This document shows positions 26,296-35,171 of a stretch of 64,000 nt of DNA, piece after piece. The DNA comes from Pantoea sp. A4. GTDB lineage: Bacteria > Pseudomonadota > Gammaproteobacteria > Enterobacterales > Enterobacteriaceae. The notes below the pieces were generated by a model that was not told where the DNA came from, did no database searches, and worked only from the letters and a program-made list of their open reading frames with translations. Where the stretch lies: contig NZ_ALXE01000039.1 of the NCBI RefSeq assembly GCF_000295955.2, positions 1 through 64,000 on the forward strand, in the 5' to 3' direction. A program made the translations under genes and the position numbers. Position 1 is the first letter of the stretch. The number at the start of each line of letters is the position of its first letter.

Positions 26296-26937
26296 ATGAT
26301 CAATGCAACTATCGATAAAGATCAGGTCTCTACGGCTGGCCTTAATGAGTACCAGCTTAATCTTCTCAAACGCATCAATAACATCGCTCTGTCTCTGATG
26401 CCTGAATTTGAAGATAAGTCAGAGGCGATGGATGCTGTTTGTCTGGATGACAAGACGCTGTTCCAACGTTTATACACGACAATGTTGGAGCAGAACACAC
26501 GGGTACCGGACAGCCAGTTGCGTAAGAACCGCCGCCGCCGTGAAAATCTTGAGAAGTTTTATGACCAACTTCAGGAGATGGGTGGAACGCTCAAGGTTAA
26601 CGACGTCGCTGACATCTTAGGTATTACGCGACAGGGCGTGAATGCCCGGGTGAAAAAAAACAAGCTGCTTGCCTTTAAGCAAAACGGCGACTTCCTATAC
26701 CCACGTTTTCAGTTCACTGATTCAGGCATGCTGCCGGGATTGGAAAAGGTGATGGATGCTTTCAAACCAGGCATTCACCCTGTGATGATTTTGAACCTGC
26801 TCAAAGCGCCTGTTGATGTTAATGACGATGGCATTCGTCGTTCCCCTATCGAGATACTGCAACAGGATGCGAATGAAGATGAGATGGCCGTTTTAATCCG
26901 TAATGCCGCGCTCTTCGGTTCTGATATAGCAAGCTAA
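26296..26937 (+). CDS. DNA-binding antitoxin, Xre/MbcA-ParS-like
   Basis: A 213-aa protein. A helix-turn-helix is visible at LKVNDVADILGITRQGVNAR, followed by FLYPRFQFTD and a C-terminal region (GLEKVMDAFKPGIHPVMILN, RRSPIEILQQD, VLIRNAALFG) with the pattern of the MbcA/ParS toxin-binding domain. I chose ATG 26296, which has GGAGG ahead; the longer frame to 26272 has no ribosome site. It faces a RES-domain gene across a shared terminator. The partner is unusual in being convergent instead of co-operonic. Confidence 0.72.
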   Translation: MINATIDKDQVSTAGLNEYQLNLLKRINNIALSLMPEFEDKSEAMDAVCLDDKTLFQRLYTTMLEQNTRVPDSQLRKNRRRRENLEKFYDQLQEMGGTLKVNDVADILGITRQGVNARVKKNKLLAFKQNGDFLYPRFQFTDSGMLPGLEKVMDAFKPGIHPVMILNLLKAPVDVNDDGIRRSPIEILQQDANEDEMAVLIRNAALFGSDIAS

Positions 26938-26940
26938 AAT

Positions 26941-26965
26941 AGAGGGGCAGATAGATGCCCCCTCT
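26941..26965. terminator. bidirectional terminator between convergent TA genes
   Basis: AGAGGGGC (26941-26948) and GCCCCCTCT (26957-26965) form a GC-rich stem with one bulge between the two convergent stop codons; T-rich sequence follows on the plus side. Confidence 0.6.
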
Positions 26966-26970
26966 TAATA

Positions 26971-27681
26971 TTATTGCGGTTCTGACATAATTTCGAAGTT
27001 CAAGATGAGCTCAAGCATCTCGTCACCGGACATATAGTCATCTTTCCAGTCCGGCGGGAAAATCGACGAGTCATACTCTTTGTATTCAGCTAACGACACA
27101 ATGCCCTCAGTGGTGTCTTTGAAGGGCACTTCACTTCCCGGTTTAGACCAAAAAGCGTAACACTTTTTATGGCGTTTATGCCGACTGTCATAGGCGATCC
27201 CATCGAACTTATCACCATAGAAAGTATATAGGTGCTCCATAAGCCATTGTGTGAAGTTGTAGTCTTCGCTTTCAAGACTATCCAGAGGGATGTGCAAAAG
27301 CTCGCAGAGCCTCACAACATTAATTACCCTCACCTTCTTTGTTACGTCCACAGAGCAAATGACATGAACCGCCATAAGACTCTCTGGGTACTGCACTGTT
27401 CCATGCAGCTGTAACACACGACCATAGCTTTCTGCCATACCTGTTAACGCAGCATCGGACGCGTACCATACGGCAATTCGTCCCCCCAGGGGATTGTAAC
27501 GACCGCAATCACGTGAATCCTGAGGCGCAGTGAAATTGATACTGCTTTCATATCGCTTCCACTGATGACGTTTCAACACTGAGTTTTCACTCAGCTCTAT
27601 TTTGGTATCTTTACGCTCAGTAACCTTTAGCGCAGCTATTTCTTGCGCAACCTTTTCAGGTACAAAATTCCATTTTTTCAT
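26971..27681 (-). CDS. RES-domain NAD+-degrading toxin
   Basis: A 236-aa RES-domain protein. Diagnostic features: RYNPLGGRIAVWYASDAALT followed by GMAESYGRVL, matching the R...G..W..A......E core, and FDGIAYDSRHKRHKKCYAFW matching the later substrate-site strand. RES toxins deplete NAD+ and halt growth; their partners are Xre/MbcA-type antitoxins, which the convergent neighbour resembles. ATG 27681 has AAGGAG upstream and is preferred over the longer frame to 27711. It is larger than most RES toxins (about 150-200 aa), with extra N-terminal sequence. Confidence 0.75.
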   Translation of the reverse strand: MKKWNFVPEKVAQEIAALKVTERKDTKIELSENSVLKRHQWKRYESSINFTAPQDSRDCGRYNPLGGRIAVWYASDAALTGMAESYGRVLQLHGTVQYPESLMAVHVICSVDVTKKVRVINVVRLCELLHIPLDSLESEDYNFTQWLMEHLYTFYGDKFDGIAYDSRHKRHKKCYAFWSKPGSEVPFKDTTEGIVSLAEYKEYDSSIFPPDWKDDYMSGDEMLELILNFEIMSEPQ

Positions 27682-28183
27682 GATGTTTAGCTCCTTCTTC
27701 GAACAGATCAAGCCATAGGCTTACTCCATATTGATTAATGTTTAATCTCTGAAGTGCTTGCCCTCCAGAGACGATAACCCATGAAGGGCTGTGCGTATTA
27801 CACCTTAACCACGTTATTTAACATACTGATTTACATATATTTACTTGAATGTTCGGGGAGTATTACTAAACGAAATTGCATGGGCCCAGAGAGGGGGTTC
27901 AAAGTGACGCCAGGCTTTAACGGGATCACAGGCGTAAAAAATGGGCATTGCTGTCAGCCCCACGGGGTATGGGCTGACAGTGAGGCTAGCACGCGTAACA
28001 TTGCCGGATTCTGCTCTATCATGCGAATCAGTGATACCGCCGTCCCCCCGGACCTTTCTCAGCCTGGCCCAATTCCATCGAAGAATGACCGATGGACATA
28101 TCACGTCCGGTGCGCCTATTTTCTTATAGTACTTCCTCAACATCTGGGCTGCCTTTGGCGCAGCCTCTAGAGGAGATCACCCC
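27682..28183. other. intergenic region with two hairpins
   Basis: No supported gene. CTGTCAGCCC (27951-27960) and GGGCTGACAG (27971-27980) form a perfect 10-bp stem. GGCTGC and GCAGCC near 28147-28165 form a smaller hairpin just before the AGAGGAG ribosome site of the next gene. The left part should hold the RES-toxin promoter, but I could not pick a convincing one. Confidence 0.45.
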
Positions 28184-28960
28184 ATGAAACTGACGCAAAT
28201 CCGCAATGCCACACTGAAGCTTGAGTACGCAGGTACACGTTTTCTTATCGACCCGATGCTGGCGGATAAAGACGCCTGGCCAGGCTTTCCTGGTACGGCG
28301 CGTTCCCATCTGCGCAATCCCCTGGTGGCGCTACCGCTTTCGCCAGAAGAGATTCTTGATGTGGACGTGATTATCGTCACCCACACTCACCTCGACCACT
28401 GGGATGACGCGGCTCAACAGTTAATTCCGAAGGGAAGCCTGATTTACACGCAGAACGAGAGTGATGCCGCGCTGATCCGTTCACAGGGTTTTACCGCAGT
28501 AAAGGTGCTGGCAGAGACCAATACCCTCGCGGGGGTTACTATTGTTAAAACCGACGGCCAACACGGCAGTGATGAGGCCTATGCGATCCCCGAGGTTGCC
28601 GAGCGGCTGGGCGATGCCTGTGGGTTGGTGTTCTCCCATCGGACGGAAAAAACGCTATATGTCGCGGGAGACACGATTTGGGTAAAACCTTACGAAGATG
28701 CTCTGTTAGCCCATCAGCCTGATGTGGTGGTGCTTAATATGGGATTTGCTAACGCCGACGGGATTGGCGCGATTATCATGGGCAAAGACGATGCGTTGCG
28801 CACGCTACATACCCTACCCTCTGCGACGGTCGTCGCCTCGCACATGGAAGCGGTTAACCATTGTCTGCTCACCCGTACCGAACTGCGCGAATTTGCCGCA
28901 CAACATGGCATTGCCGCCAGCGTATTCGTGCCGGAAGATGGTGAAACTCTGGCACTCTGA
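28184..28960 (+). CDS. MBL-fold metallo-hydrolase
   Basis: A 258-aa metallo-beta-lactamase-fold hydrolase (UlaG-like). The metal motif THTHLDHWD is intact, preceded by the first strands TLKLEYAGTRFLIDPML, with later ligands at TDGQHGSDEAY, YVAGDTIW and VVASHMEAVNH. Soluble, no signal peptide. It starts after AGAGGAG and is 27 bp ahead of the GlxA-type regulator gene, so probably co-transcribed with it. Substrate unknown. Confidence 0.85.
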   Translation: MKLTQIRNATLKLEYAGTRFLIDPMLADKDAWPGFPGTARSHLRNPLVALPLSPEEILDVDVIIVTHTHLDHWDDAAQQLIPKGSLIYTQNESDAALIRSQGFTAVKVLAETNTLAGVTIVKTDGQHGSDEAYAIPEVAERLGDACGLVFSHRTEKTLYVAGDTIWVKPYEDALLAHQPDVVVLNMGFANADGIGAIIMGKDDALRTLHTLPSATVVASHMEAVNHCLLTRTELREFAAQHGIAASVFVPEDGETLAL

Positions 28961-28987
28961 AAAAACGAACCGCTAAGGTACATAACA

Positions 28988-29950
28988 ATGCCCGCACTCC
29001 AGGTTGTGGTTGTCGCCACGCGAAAATTCAGCCCCTTTCACTTTTCAGTGCCATCAATGGTGTTTGATAAAGCAATGCCGGAGCCAGGCTTGTTTAGGGT
29101 AGAGATCTGCGCGGAACAACCCGGCCAGGTAGAATCGGATATCGGCATCTCCATCAATGTTGAACATGGCCTTGAGCTAATCGCATCGGCGGACATTATT
29201 ATTGTGCCGTTTTGGGAACACCCGGAATCAGTCCCTTCCCAGGCGCTTCTTGAAGCACTGCGCATGGCGTGGCAGCGCGGTGCTGAAATCGTCGGGCTGT
29301 GTTTGGGTGCCTATGTGCTCGCCTATGCTGGCTTGCTGAACCACCGCCGCGCTTCCACTCACTGGGAGTATGAACGGGATTTTGCCCGTCGTTTTCCTGA
29401 AATACGGCTTGATAGCAATGCGCTTTACACTTGCGACGATCGTCTAATCACCTCTGCAGGAACAGCGGCGGGCATCGACTGCTGCTTGCATATCCTACGT
29501 GAGCACTGCGGCACAGCCCTGGCAAACCGGGTGGCGAGAAGAATGGTGGTTCCGCCTTACCGTGAAGGTGGCCAGGCTCAGTTTATTGAACGCGTAATCC
29601 CGGAGACGACGCGGGATAATCAGATCAATGAGTTAATCGACTATCTGCGGCGCAACCTGGAAAAGCAGCATAATATTGATTCTCTGGCTGCTCATGTCAG
29701 CATGAGCAGGCGAACGCTCTCGCGCCATTTCACCAAGGCAACGGGGATGTCCATTGGTGAATGGCTCAGCGTCGAACGCCTGCAACGCAGTCAGGAGCTA
29801 CTTGAAACCACCGATCACAATATTGAGATTGTCTCCTCACTGTCCGGCTATCAATCCCCTGTCTCTTTCAGGCAGAGTTTCAAGGCCCGTTTCAACGTTA
29901 GCCCCAGCGAGTGGCGACGCACCTTTCGGGGCACAAGTGCGGCACGATAA
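28988..29950 (+). CDS. GlxA/FtrA-type AraC-family regulator
   Basis: A 320-aa regulator with an N-terminal DJ-1/PfpI domain (residues ~1-180, nucleophile-elbow region GLCLGAYVLAYAGLL, then ASTHWEYERDFARRFPE) and a C-terminal AraC double HTH (IDSLAAHVSMSRRTLSRHF, SVERLQRSQELLETTDHNIE, SSLSGYQSPVSFRQSFK). Such proteins usually activate nearby metabolic genes. It shares a transcription unit with the MBL hydrolase and is convergent with the NTF2-like gene. Confidence 0.88.
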   Translation: MPALQVVVVATRKFSPFHFSVPSMVFDKAMPEPGLFRVEICAEQPGQVESDIGISINVEHGLELIASADIIIVPFWEHPESVPSQALLEALRMAWQRGAEIVGLCLGAYVLAYAGLLNHRRASTHWEYERDFARRFPEIRLDSNALYTCDDRLITSAGTAAGIDCCLHILREHCGTALANRVARRMVVPPYREGGQAQFIERVIPETTRDNQINELIDYLRRNLEKQHNIDSLAAHVSMSRRTLSRHFTKATGMSIGEWLSVERLQRSQELLETTDHNIEIVSSLSGYQSPVSFRQSFKARFNVSPSEWRRTFRGTSAAR

Positions 29951-29977
29951 ACGTGAGGCCAGTTTAGTCCTGCGGTA

Positions 29978-30388
29978 TCAAACCGCTTCAGCATCCAACA
30001 GCGCCGTTCCGTAAGAGTTGTCGATGGTACACAGCCAACGGCCATCACTCTCCTGCCGGAACACATAGGTCGCGCGGCGAGTGGTTTCTACAATGCCATT
30101 CTGGCCATCGGGAAAACGCAGCACGGTTTCCATAATCACCAGCGCATTGTCCGCCCCTTCAATGACCTGCATATCGCCCTGTTCTACGACCAACTGCCCC
30201 TGAAAATAATCAGAAATCGCCATAAAAGCTTTGCGAATGTTCGCCTTGCCGGTGACGATCATGCCGGGTTTAACCACCAGTGCAGCCTCCTCGGCGTAGT
30301 TCTCCATTAAGGCATCAAAATCTTTGGCGGAAATCGCGCTGTCGCAGGATTCAATAACCTGACGTAGTGGATGTGAAGACATAAACAT
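29978..30388 (-). CDS. NTF2-like / SnoaL-type small protein
   Basis: A 136-aa NTF2-fold protein (DUF4440/SgcJ type). Features: IESCDSAISAKDFDALMENYAEEAALVVKPG, NIRKAFMAISDYF and WLCTIDNSYG near the end, typical of cone-shaped small-molecule-binding domains. ATG at 30382 is an alternative start. It is convergent with the GlxA-type gene. Catalysis is not predictable. Confidence 0.75.
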   Translation of the reverse strand: MFMSSHPLRQVIESCDSAISAKDFDALMENYAEEAALVVKPGMIVTGKANIRKAFMAISDYFQGQLVVEQGDMQVIEGADNALVIMETVLRFPDGQNGIVETTRRATYVFRQESDGRWLCTIDNSYGTALLDAEAV

Positions 30389-30723
30389 TCTCCCTGTTAA
30401 CGATATTCACTATCTTACCTTATGCCTCAGACCCGTCTATAAATCGTGCATGGTTCAACTCGCCAGCTCGCGCTGCTATCCGTCATGAGCAGTCATTTAA
30501 TACACCCACTCATTCAATCACACTTGATTGCTCAATCTATGCGTCAGATCAAAACATAAAAATTAAACATCAAAAACAACAAGATAAAACAATAAAGGTC
30601 GAAAAAGACCCGCACTCATTCCAGCACTAAAAAAATCTCATGCAATCAATGATGCAATCAAGTTACACATTGATTTTCGCTGTGCTATTACTGTTTTCAC
30701 TTTCACCTCCTGAGGGTTGGAAA
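30389..30723. other. divergent intergenic region
   Basis: AT-rich region between two divergent genes. An open frame extends upstream of the MocR start to 30640, but its composition and lack of a ribosome site argue against translation. I see no distinct operator. Confidence 0.4.
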
Positions 30724-32127
30724 ATGGTCTCTTCACTTTTCATACGCTGGGCAACGCTGCTGCAGCAACAGACCGAACGCCCTGCCTATCTGCGTATTGC
30801 AGATTTCATTGCAGAGGGGATTACAACGGGTGAGCTGCCTTCACGTTATCGTTTACCCCCCTTACGCGATCTGGCCGAAACGTTGAGCCTGAACTACACA
30901 ACCGTCACGCGGGGTTATGCGGAAGCGCGTCGCCGTGGGCTGATTGATTCCCGGCCAGGGCTGGGGAGTTTTATTCGCACTAAGGCGTCCAGCGTTTCTG
31001 TCACGCCCATGAGCAATTATGAAATGACCATGAATGCGCCCGTCGAACCCGCAGGGTCTGTTATTGAAGAGGCGCTGCGTACCGGTGCACTCAACCTTTT
31101 CAGCAACACCGATATTCAGGGTCTGCTGCGCTACCAGGATTTCGGTGGCAGTGCCGATGATAAAGCGGCGGCTATGCTGTGGATGAATAAAAAATTAACC
31201 CTCACGGATGAGTCAGAAGTGCTGGTCTGTGCCGGGATCCATAATGCGCTGGTCGGCATTATGACGCTGCTAAAACGGAAGAAAGGCGCAGTCTGCGTAA
31301 GCAATCTCATTTATCCGGGGATGAAAGCGATCGCCAGCCACCTTGAGATTAAGTTAAAAGCGGTACTCTGTGATGAGTATGGGCCCGATCCCGCCGCTTT
31401 CGAGGCATTGTGCCGGGCGGGAGAAATCAGCGCGCTGTATATCAATCCAACCTTACATAATCCGACCACGCTGACGATCCCGGCGTTTCGTCGACGCGAA
31501 CTGGCTGAAGTCTGTACCCGATACAACATCTCCATCATTGAGGACGATGCTTACGCAGCCCTGACCGAAGATAAGATCCCCGCTTTTGCCGAGCTGGTGC
31601 CTTCACTGACCTGGTACATCACGGGGATGTCGAAGTGTTTTGGCCCTGGATTGCGCATCGCCTTTTTGAAAGGCCCGGATAACCAAGCTATCGCACGTTT
31701 GTCCGGCGTACTTCGGGCGCTGACAATCATGTCCAGCCCGTTAACCAATGCGCTGGCACGTCAATGGATTAACGATGGCACGGCGGATCGCATGCTAAAT
31801 GAGATAAAAAGTGAAGCCAAAATACGCCAAAATTTAGCGTCTACCTGGCTTTCCGGCTATGAGTATCAGGCAGATAGCAATGGCTATCATATATGGTTGC
31901 TGCTGCCAAAAATGATTAACTCAAACTCCTCTGATGTGGCGGCGAAATTGCGCGAAAAGGGGATAAGTGCGGTCTCTGGTATCGCTTTCTGCACTGACAA
32001 TAAACCGGTTGAAGCATTGCGTCTGTGCCTTGGGGGTTCCCAGACGCGTCAGCAGTGTGAAGACAGGTTAAAAATCTTGTCTGAAATGCTGGCAGACCCG
32101 ATTTTCTTTTCGAGCATGGCTATATAA
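30724..32127 (+). CDS. MocR-type regulator: GntR HTH fused to aminotransferase domain
   Basis: A 467-aa MocR/PtsJ-like protein. The N-terminal winged helix is RIADFIAEGITTGELPSRY, LPPLRDLAETLSLNYTTVTR and GLGSFIRT; a fold-type I aminotransferase domain follows, with the pyridoxal-phosphate lysine in WYITGMSKCFGPGLR and the pocket motif SIIEDDAY. ATG 30724 is chosen for its GAGG site and because it starts at the conserved family N-terminus. Such regulators often control vitamin B6, amine or GABA genes; no target is obvious here. Confidence 0.85.
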   Translation: MVSSLFIRWATLLQQQTERPAYLRIADFIAEGITTGELPSRYRLPPLRDLAETLSLNYTTVTRGYAEARRRGLIDSRPGLGSFIRTKASSVSVTPMSNYEMTMNAPVEPAGSVIEEALRTGALNLFSNTDIQGLLRYQDFGGSADDKAAAMLWMNKKLTLTDESEVLVCAGIHNALVGIMTLLKRKKGAVCVSNLIYPGMKAIASHLEIKLKAVLCDEYGPDPAAFEALCRAGEISALYINPTLHNPTTLTIPAFRRRELAEVCTRYNISIIEDDAYAALTEDKIPAFAELVPSLTWYITGMSKCFGPGLRIAFLKGPDNQAIARLSGVLRALTIMSSPLTNALARQWINDGTADRMLNEIKSEAKIRQNLASTWLSGYEYQADSNGYHIWLLLPKMINSNSSDVAAKLREKGISAVSGIAFCTDNKPVEALRLCLGGSQTRQQCEDRLKILSEMLADPIFFSSMAI

Positions 32128-32235
32128 ATCATGAGCTGAACCTCTATACCTATTTGCAGTAATCAGATTACAGCCCTGACGGGGTTGTATCTCAACACCA
32201 TTACTACAGCATAACCCGCTGATAAGGCACTATAA

Positions 32236-32697
32236 ATGAACACTGAGCTTAATGTTGTCCTACAGGAAGAGTTGAATAAAATTAACCAGGAAGAGCAGCG
32301 TGATGACCGCCCTTATTTTGATGTTTCCTTCATTAAGCAATACCCTGGGCTGTATGGCTTAATGTGTTTCCTGTTTGTCCTCACCATGGGGCTTCTGATG
32401 TACTCCGATTCATTTGGCGGCATTGAATACACCGTCTGCTGTGTGATTTTCGCCATCTGTAACTTCTTTTTCTTCTTCCATATCAATCCGTCTTACCGCG
32501 TAAAAGACATTGATAAAGGGGCCTGGAAAAATTGCTATACCGGCGACTGGTATATGGAAGTCCATGTTAAAGAAGCCTTTATCGAAAAACTGATTAATGG
32601 CAACGTGCTGTCAGAAAATGAAAAAAACACGCTGAACGCGCAGTATAAAAAGAAAGGACATCTTTACTTTGCGGACATTTACCGCCTCAGAAGTTAA
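32236..32697 (+). CDS. ylaC: YlaC-family inner-membrane protein
   Basis: A 153-aa protein resembling E. coli YlaC: cytoplasmic N-terminus (LNKINQEEQRDDRPYFDVSF), two adjacent membrane segments (GLYGLMCFLFVLTMGLLMY and YTVCCVIFAICNFFFFFHI), then PSYRVKDIDKGAWKNCYTGD and a basic C-terminus. Function poorly characterised. Recognition supports an enterobacterial host. Confidence 0.75.
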   Translation: MNTELNVVLQEELNKINQEEQRDDRPYFDVSFIKQYPGLYGLMCFLFVLTMGLLMYSDSFGGIEYTVCCVIFAICNFFFFFHINPSYRVKDIDKGAWKNCYTGDWYMEVHVKEAFIEKLINGNVLSENEKNTLNAQYKKKGHLYFADIYRLRS

Positions 32698-32747
32698 TCG
32701 TCTCATCGCAGGGGAAAGCTACTCAGCCTTTCCCCTTCGTCATCACC

Positions 32748-33812
32748 TCAACGCCCAAGAAATTTAAACGGTGTCGCTTCCTTGTACGAGGCATTCGCCA
32801 TCCCCGAATAAATGTGTGTTTGGTTCGGTCCAAGATCGAGCTTCATCACTTTGCCCGTGGCTGCGGAAAAATCGATTTTATTCAGATCGGTCCAGAAGAC
32901 GTTTGGCGTTAAGGCGGATTCAAAGAAATAGAGGCGACGCTTCTGGTCAGCAACCGTGCGCCAGCGTGTTGAAGAGATATTTGGCTGATCGGGCGTAGAA
33001 ATCCCATAGGGCACGGAGACATTGCGGATCACGCTGAAGGTACTGGCCACCGCCTCAACGGCACTTTCTGTTTTTGGGATAGCATTGACGTAGAAGCTGG
33101 CGCGAGCAAACCGATCCGCAGCCCGGTTGGTGCCAGGTAACATCACCGTCCCCCCAACCTCCTTCCAGTACTCTTCCATTGCGAGTTGTTTATCAAAGGT
33201 CGGCGAATTGGTCATCACCTGATAGCTACGGCTGTGATGTATAACCTGTTTGCCATCGATATATTCCACGATGGCGCTGTCGCCCGAGGCATCGGAGATC
33301 GCTAAATGCAGGGTTGCTAGCCGCTCCTCACCTGGCACATTGTCGGTGACAATGGTGAATGGTTGTTGACGCAGAGCATCCACGGCTTGCTGCACGGTGC
33401 TGAAATTATCCAGCACGTACTGTGCCCAGGCGGCAATGGTTAAGCCCGGTTTGTTATCCCCGTATTCAGGATATTGCGATTCAACCAGCCATAGCACGTT
33501 AGCGACCAGGCCCACTTCATTCATGCCATCCGTCGTAGAAATATCATAACCGGTGGCAATCACGCTGCCGTATTTGGAGGTCCAGTGGAGGGAATTAGCG
33601 CCGGCTTCCCCTGAGCGCTGCATTCCGCGCGGGAAAATCCACAGGTTGGTGCCAACATCGGTTTTCCAGTCCATCGATCGGGCCGTAATGACCTGATGAT
33701 CTGCCCCCAGATAGACCAGCCGGGTACAGGCATTTACCGTAGGGATTAATAAACTTACCGCCAGCGCAGAGGCGGTAAGTTTTGCTTTGAGGGTGCTAAA
33801 TTTCAATAACAT
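32748..33812 (-). CDS. secreted linear-amide C-N hydrolase, choloylglycine hydrolase family
   Basis: A 354-aa Ntn hydrolase (penicillin V acylase / bile-salt hydrolase family). The signal peptide (LTASALAVSLLIPTVNA) is followed immediately by CTRLVYLG, so signal cleavage would expose the catalytic Cys29. Further family residues: ARSMDWKTD, LVANVLW, NSPTFDKQ and SVIRNVSVPYG. It therefore acts in the periplasm on linear amides. Monocistronic. Substrate, for instance an acyl-homoserine lactone, penicillin V or a host amide, is not deducible. Confidence 0.86.
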   Translation of the reverse strand: MLLKFSTLKAKLTASALAVSLLIPTVNACTRLVYLGADHQVITARSMDWKTDVGTNLWIFPRGMQRSGEAGANSLHWTSKYGSVIATGYDISTTDGMNEVGLVANVLWLVESQYPEYGDNKPGLTIAAWAQYVLDNFSTVQQAVDALRQQPFTIVTDNVPGEERLATLHLAISDASGDSAIVEYIDGKQVIHHSRSYQVMTNSPTFDKQLAMEEYWKEVGGTVMLPGTNRAADRFARASFYVNAIPKTESAVEAVASTFSVIRNVSVPYGISTPDQPNISSTRWRTVADQKRRLYFFESALTPNVFWTDLNKIDFSAATGKVMKLDLGPNQTHIYSGMANASYKEATPFKFLGR

Positions 33813-33957
33813 AAGCTCAATTCCTTTTGCAGGTGCTGTGCCAGCGGTGAAGTGCCGAGCTGCGACAGCATTAAGCTTAGACTGTTTTACTTATTCGCTT
33901 TGAATTTAATCATCGGTTGATAGGCCACAACGCTTGCCCATCAACCAAAGAGTTATC

Positions 33958-34806
33958 TCAGCCCAACCAGAAGACTAAAGCGGCAGCTGCGATGCAGTAA
34001 CCGCCAAACAGATGCCAGCGATCTTGTTCCAGCCAGCGCGAAAGCCAGCGCAGCGCCAGCAGGCCAACGACAAAACTCAACACCATGCCAAGCAGTGAGG
34101 GCAACAGCAAACCGCTGGTAGCCGAGTCTGATGCGACAGCGCCAGCACCGCTCTGATGAGCAAATACGCGATAGACCTCTTTAGCGACCACCACTGGGGT
34201 CAACGTAACGGCCAGCGCAAAGCTGAACTCCTCCGCTCGGCTGCGCGCCATGCCAACTAACAGCCCGGTGGAAATCGTGGCACCCGAGCGGGAAAAACCC
34301 CGAAATGGCAGGCACAGCCCCTGAACCACACCAACCACAGCCGCACGCGCCGAGGTCATGTCCCCGCCCTGCCGTTCTTTGATGCGGGCGGAGAGAATAA
34401 TGAGTATCCCTGCTGCCAGTAATCCGGCGGAGATCAGCTTGCTATTACTGAATAATTGTTCAATTTCAAAACCGGGTGCATTGGCGGCGTAGTAATGGGT
34501 AATCAGTTTCAGCAATATCCCACCGGTAATGCCCGTTGCCAGGGTAGCAATGATGATTAGCCAGACGTTACGACGAAATGCCGCACCGGAACTGAAGTAC
34601 GTCGCTAACCACTGCCGCCAAAAATAGACAATCACCGCAAACATGGTGCCGGTGTGCAACAGCACCAGCAGCAGCGTCATATCTGGCGCGGAGGGATTCA
34701 GACCCAACATTTTTTCCGCCATGATGACATGCGCAGAGCTGGACACCGGGAGGAGTTCCGCCAGTCCTTGTACAACAGCCAGTATGGCTACATCAGACAA
34801 TGTCAT
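33958..34806 (-). CDS. uppP: undecaprenyl-diphosphatase, UppP/BacA family
   Basis: A 282-aa polytopic protein of the BacA/UppP family, which recycles undecaprenyl pyrophosphate on the outer face of the inner membrane. The two active-site motifs are visible: QGLAELLPVSSSAHVI near residue 14-29 and RGFSRSGATISTGL near 170. Both differ slightly from the main chromosomal form (E-F-L-P-V-S-S-T-G-H and G-T-S-R-S-G), so this is probably a second, divergent copy. Such extra copies can give bacitracin tolerance. Confidence 0.8.
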   Translation of the reverse strand: MTLSDVAILAVVQGLAELLPVSSSAHVIMAEKMLGLNPSAPDMTLLLVLLHTGTMFAVIVYFWRQWLATYFSSGAAFRRNVWLIIIATLATGITGGILLKLITHYYAANAPGFEIEQLFSNSKLISAGLLAAGILIILSARIKERQGGDMTSARAAVVGVVQGLCLPFRGFSRSGATISTGLLVGMARSRAEEFSFALAVTLTPVVVAKEVYRVFAHQSGAGAVASDSATSGLLLPSLLGMVLSFVVGLLALRWLSRWLEQDRWHLFGGYCIAAAALVFWLG

Positions 34807-35171
34807 GCTTTTACCCTTATAAAGTACGCCATTAATATCGGTGGAATGCGTCGATAGTAATAACCTAACTAAGGGTCAGATTTTGATACGTTTTGTCCGA
34901 AACCCGCCATCATTTAACTTCTGTTGAGCTTTTTCTTGCTCTCTATCTGTCAGGCATAAAATGATGACAAAACGATGATCGCGCCACGTACTGCTGCGTT
35001 TTGCGGGTATACCGATGACGCAGCCGTGCCAATTTGGTCGTATTGGGGGAAGTGTTAAGCAGGCTAAATCCTGCTCTGGTCGCTATTGACTCAGTAGCCA
35101 GGGATAACATTAGCAGTTAGCGCGCCTTATTGGCGCGCCATGCAATTTAAGCAGAGAAAAGATAATGGATG
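34807..35171. other. intergenic region with small palindromes
   Basis: No gene supported. AGCAGG/CCTGCT near 35058-35075 and GCGCGCC/GGCGCGC (35120-35138) are small hairpins; the latter lies 34 bases past the COG0523 stop and may define that transcript's 3' end, although no T-run follows. Confidence 0.4.
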
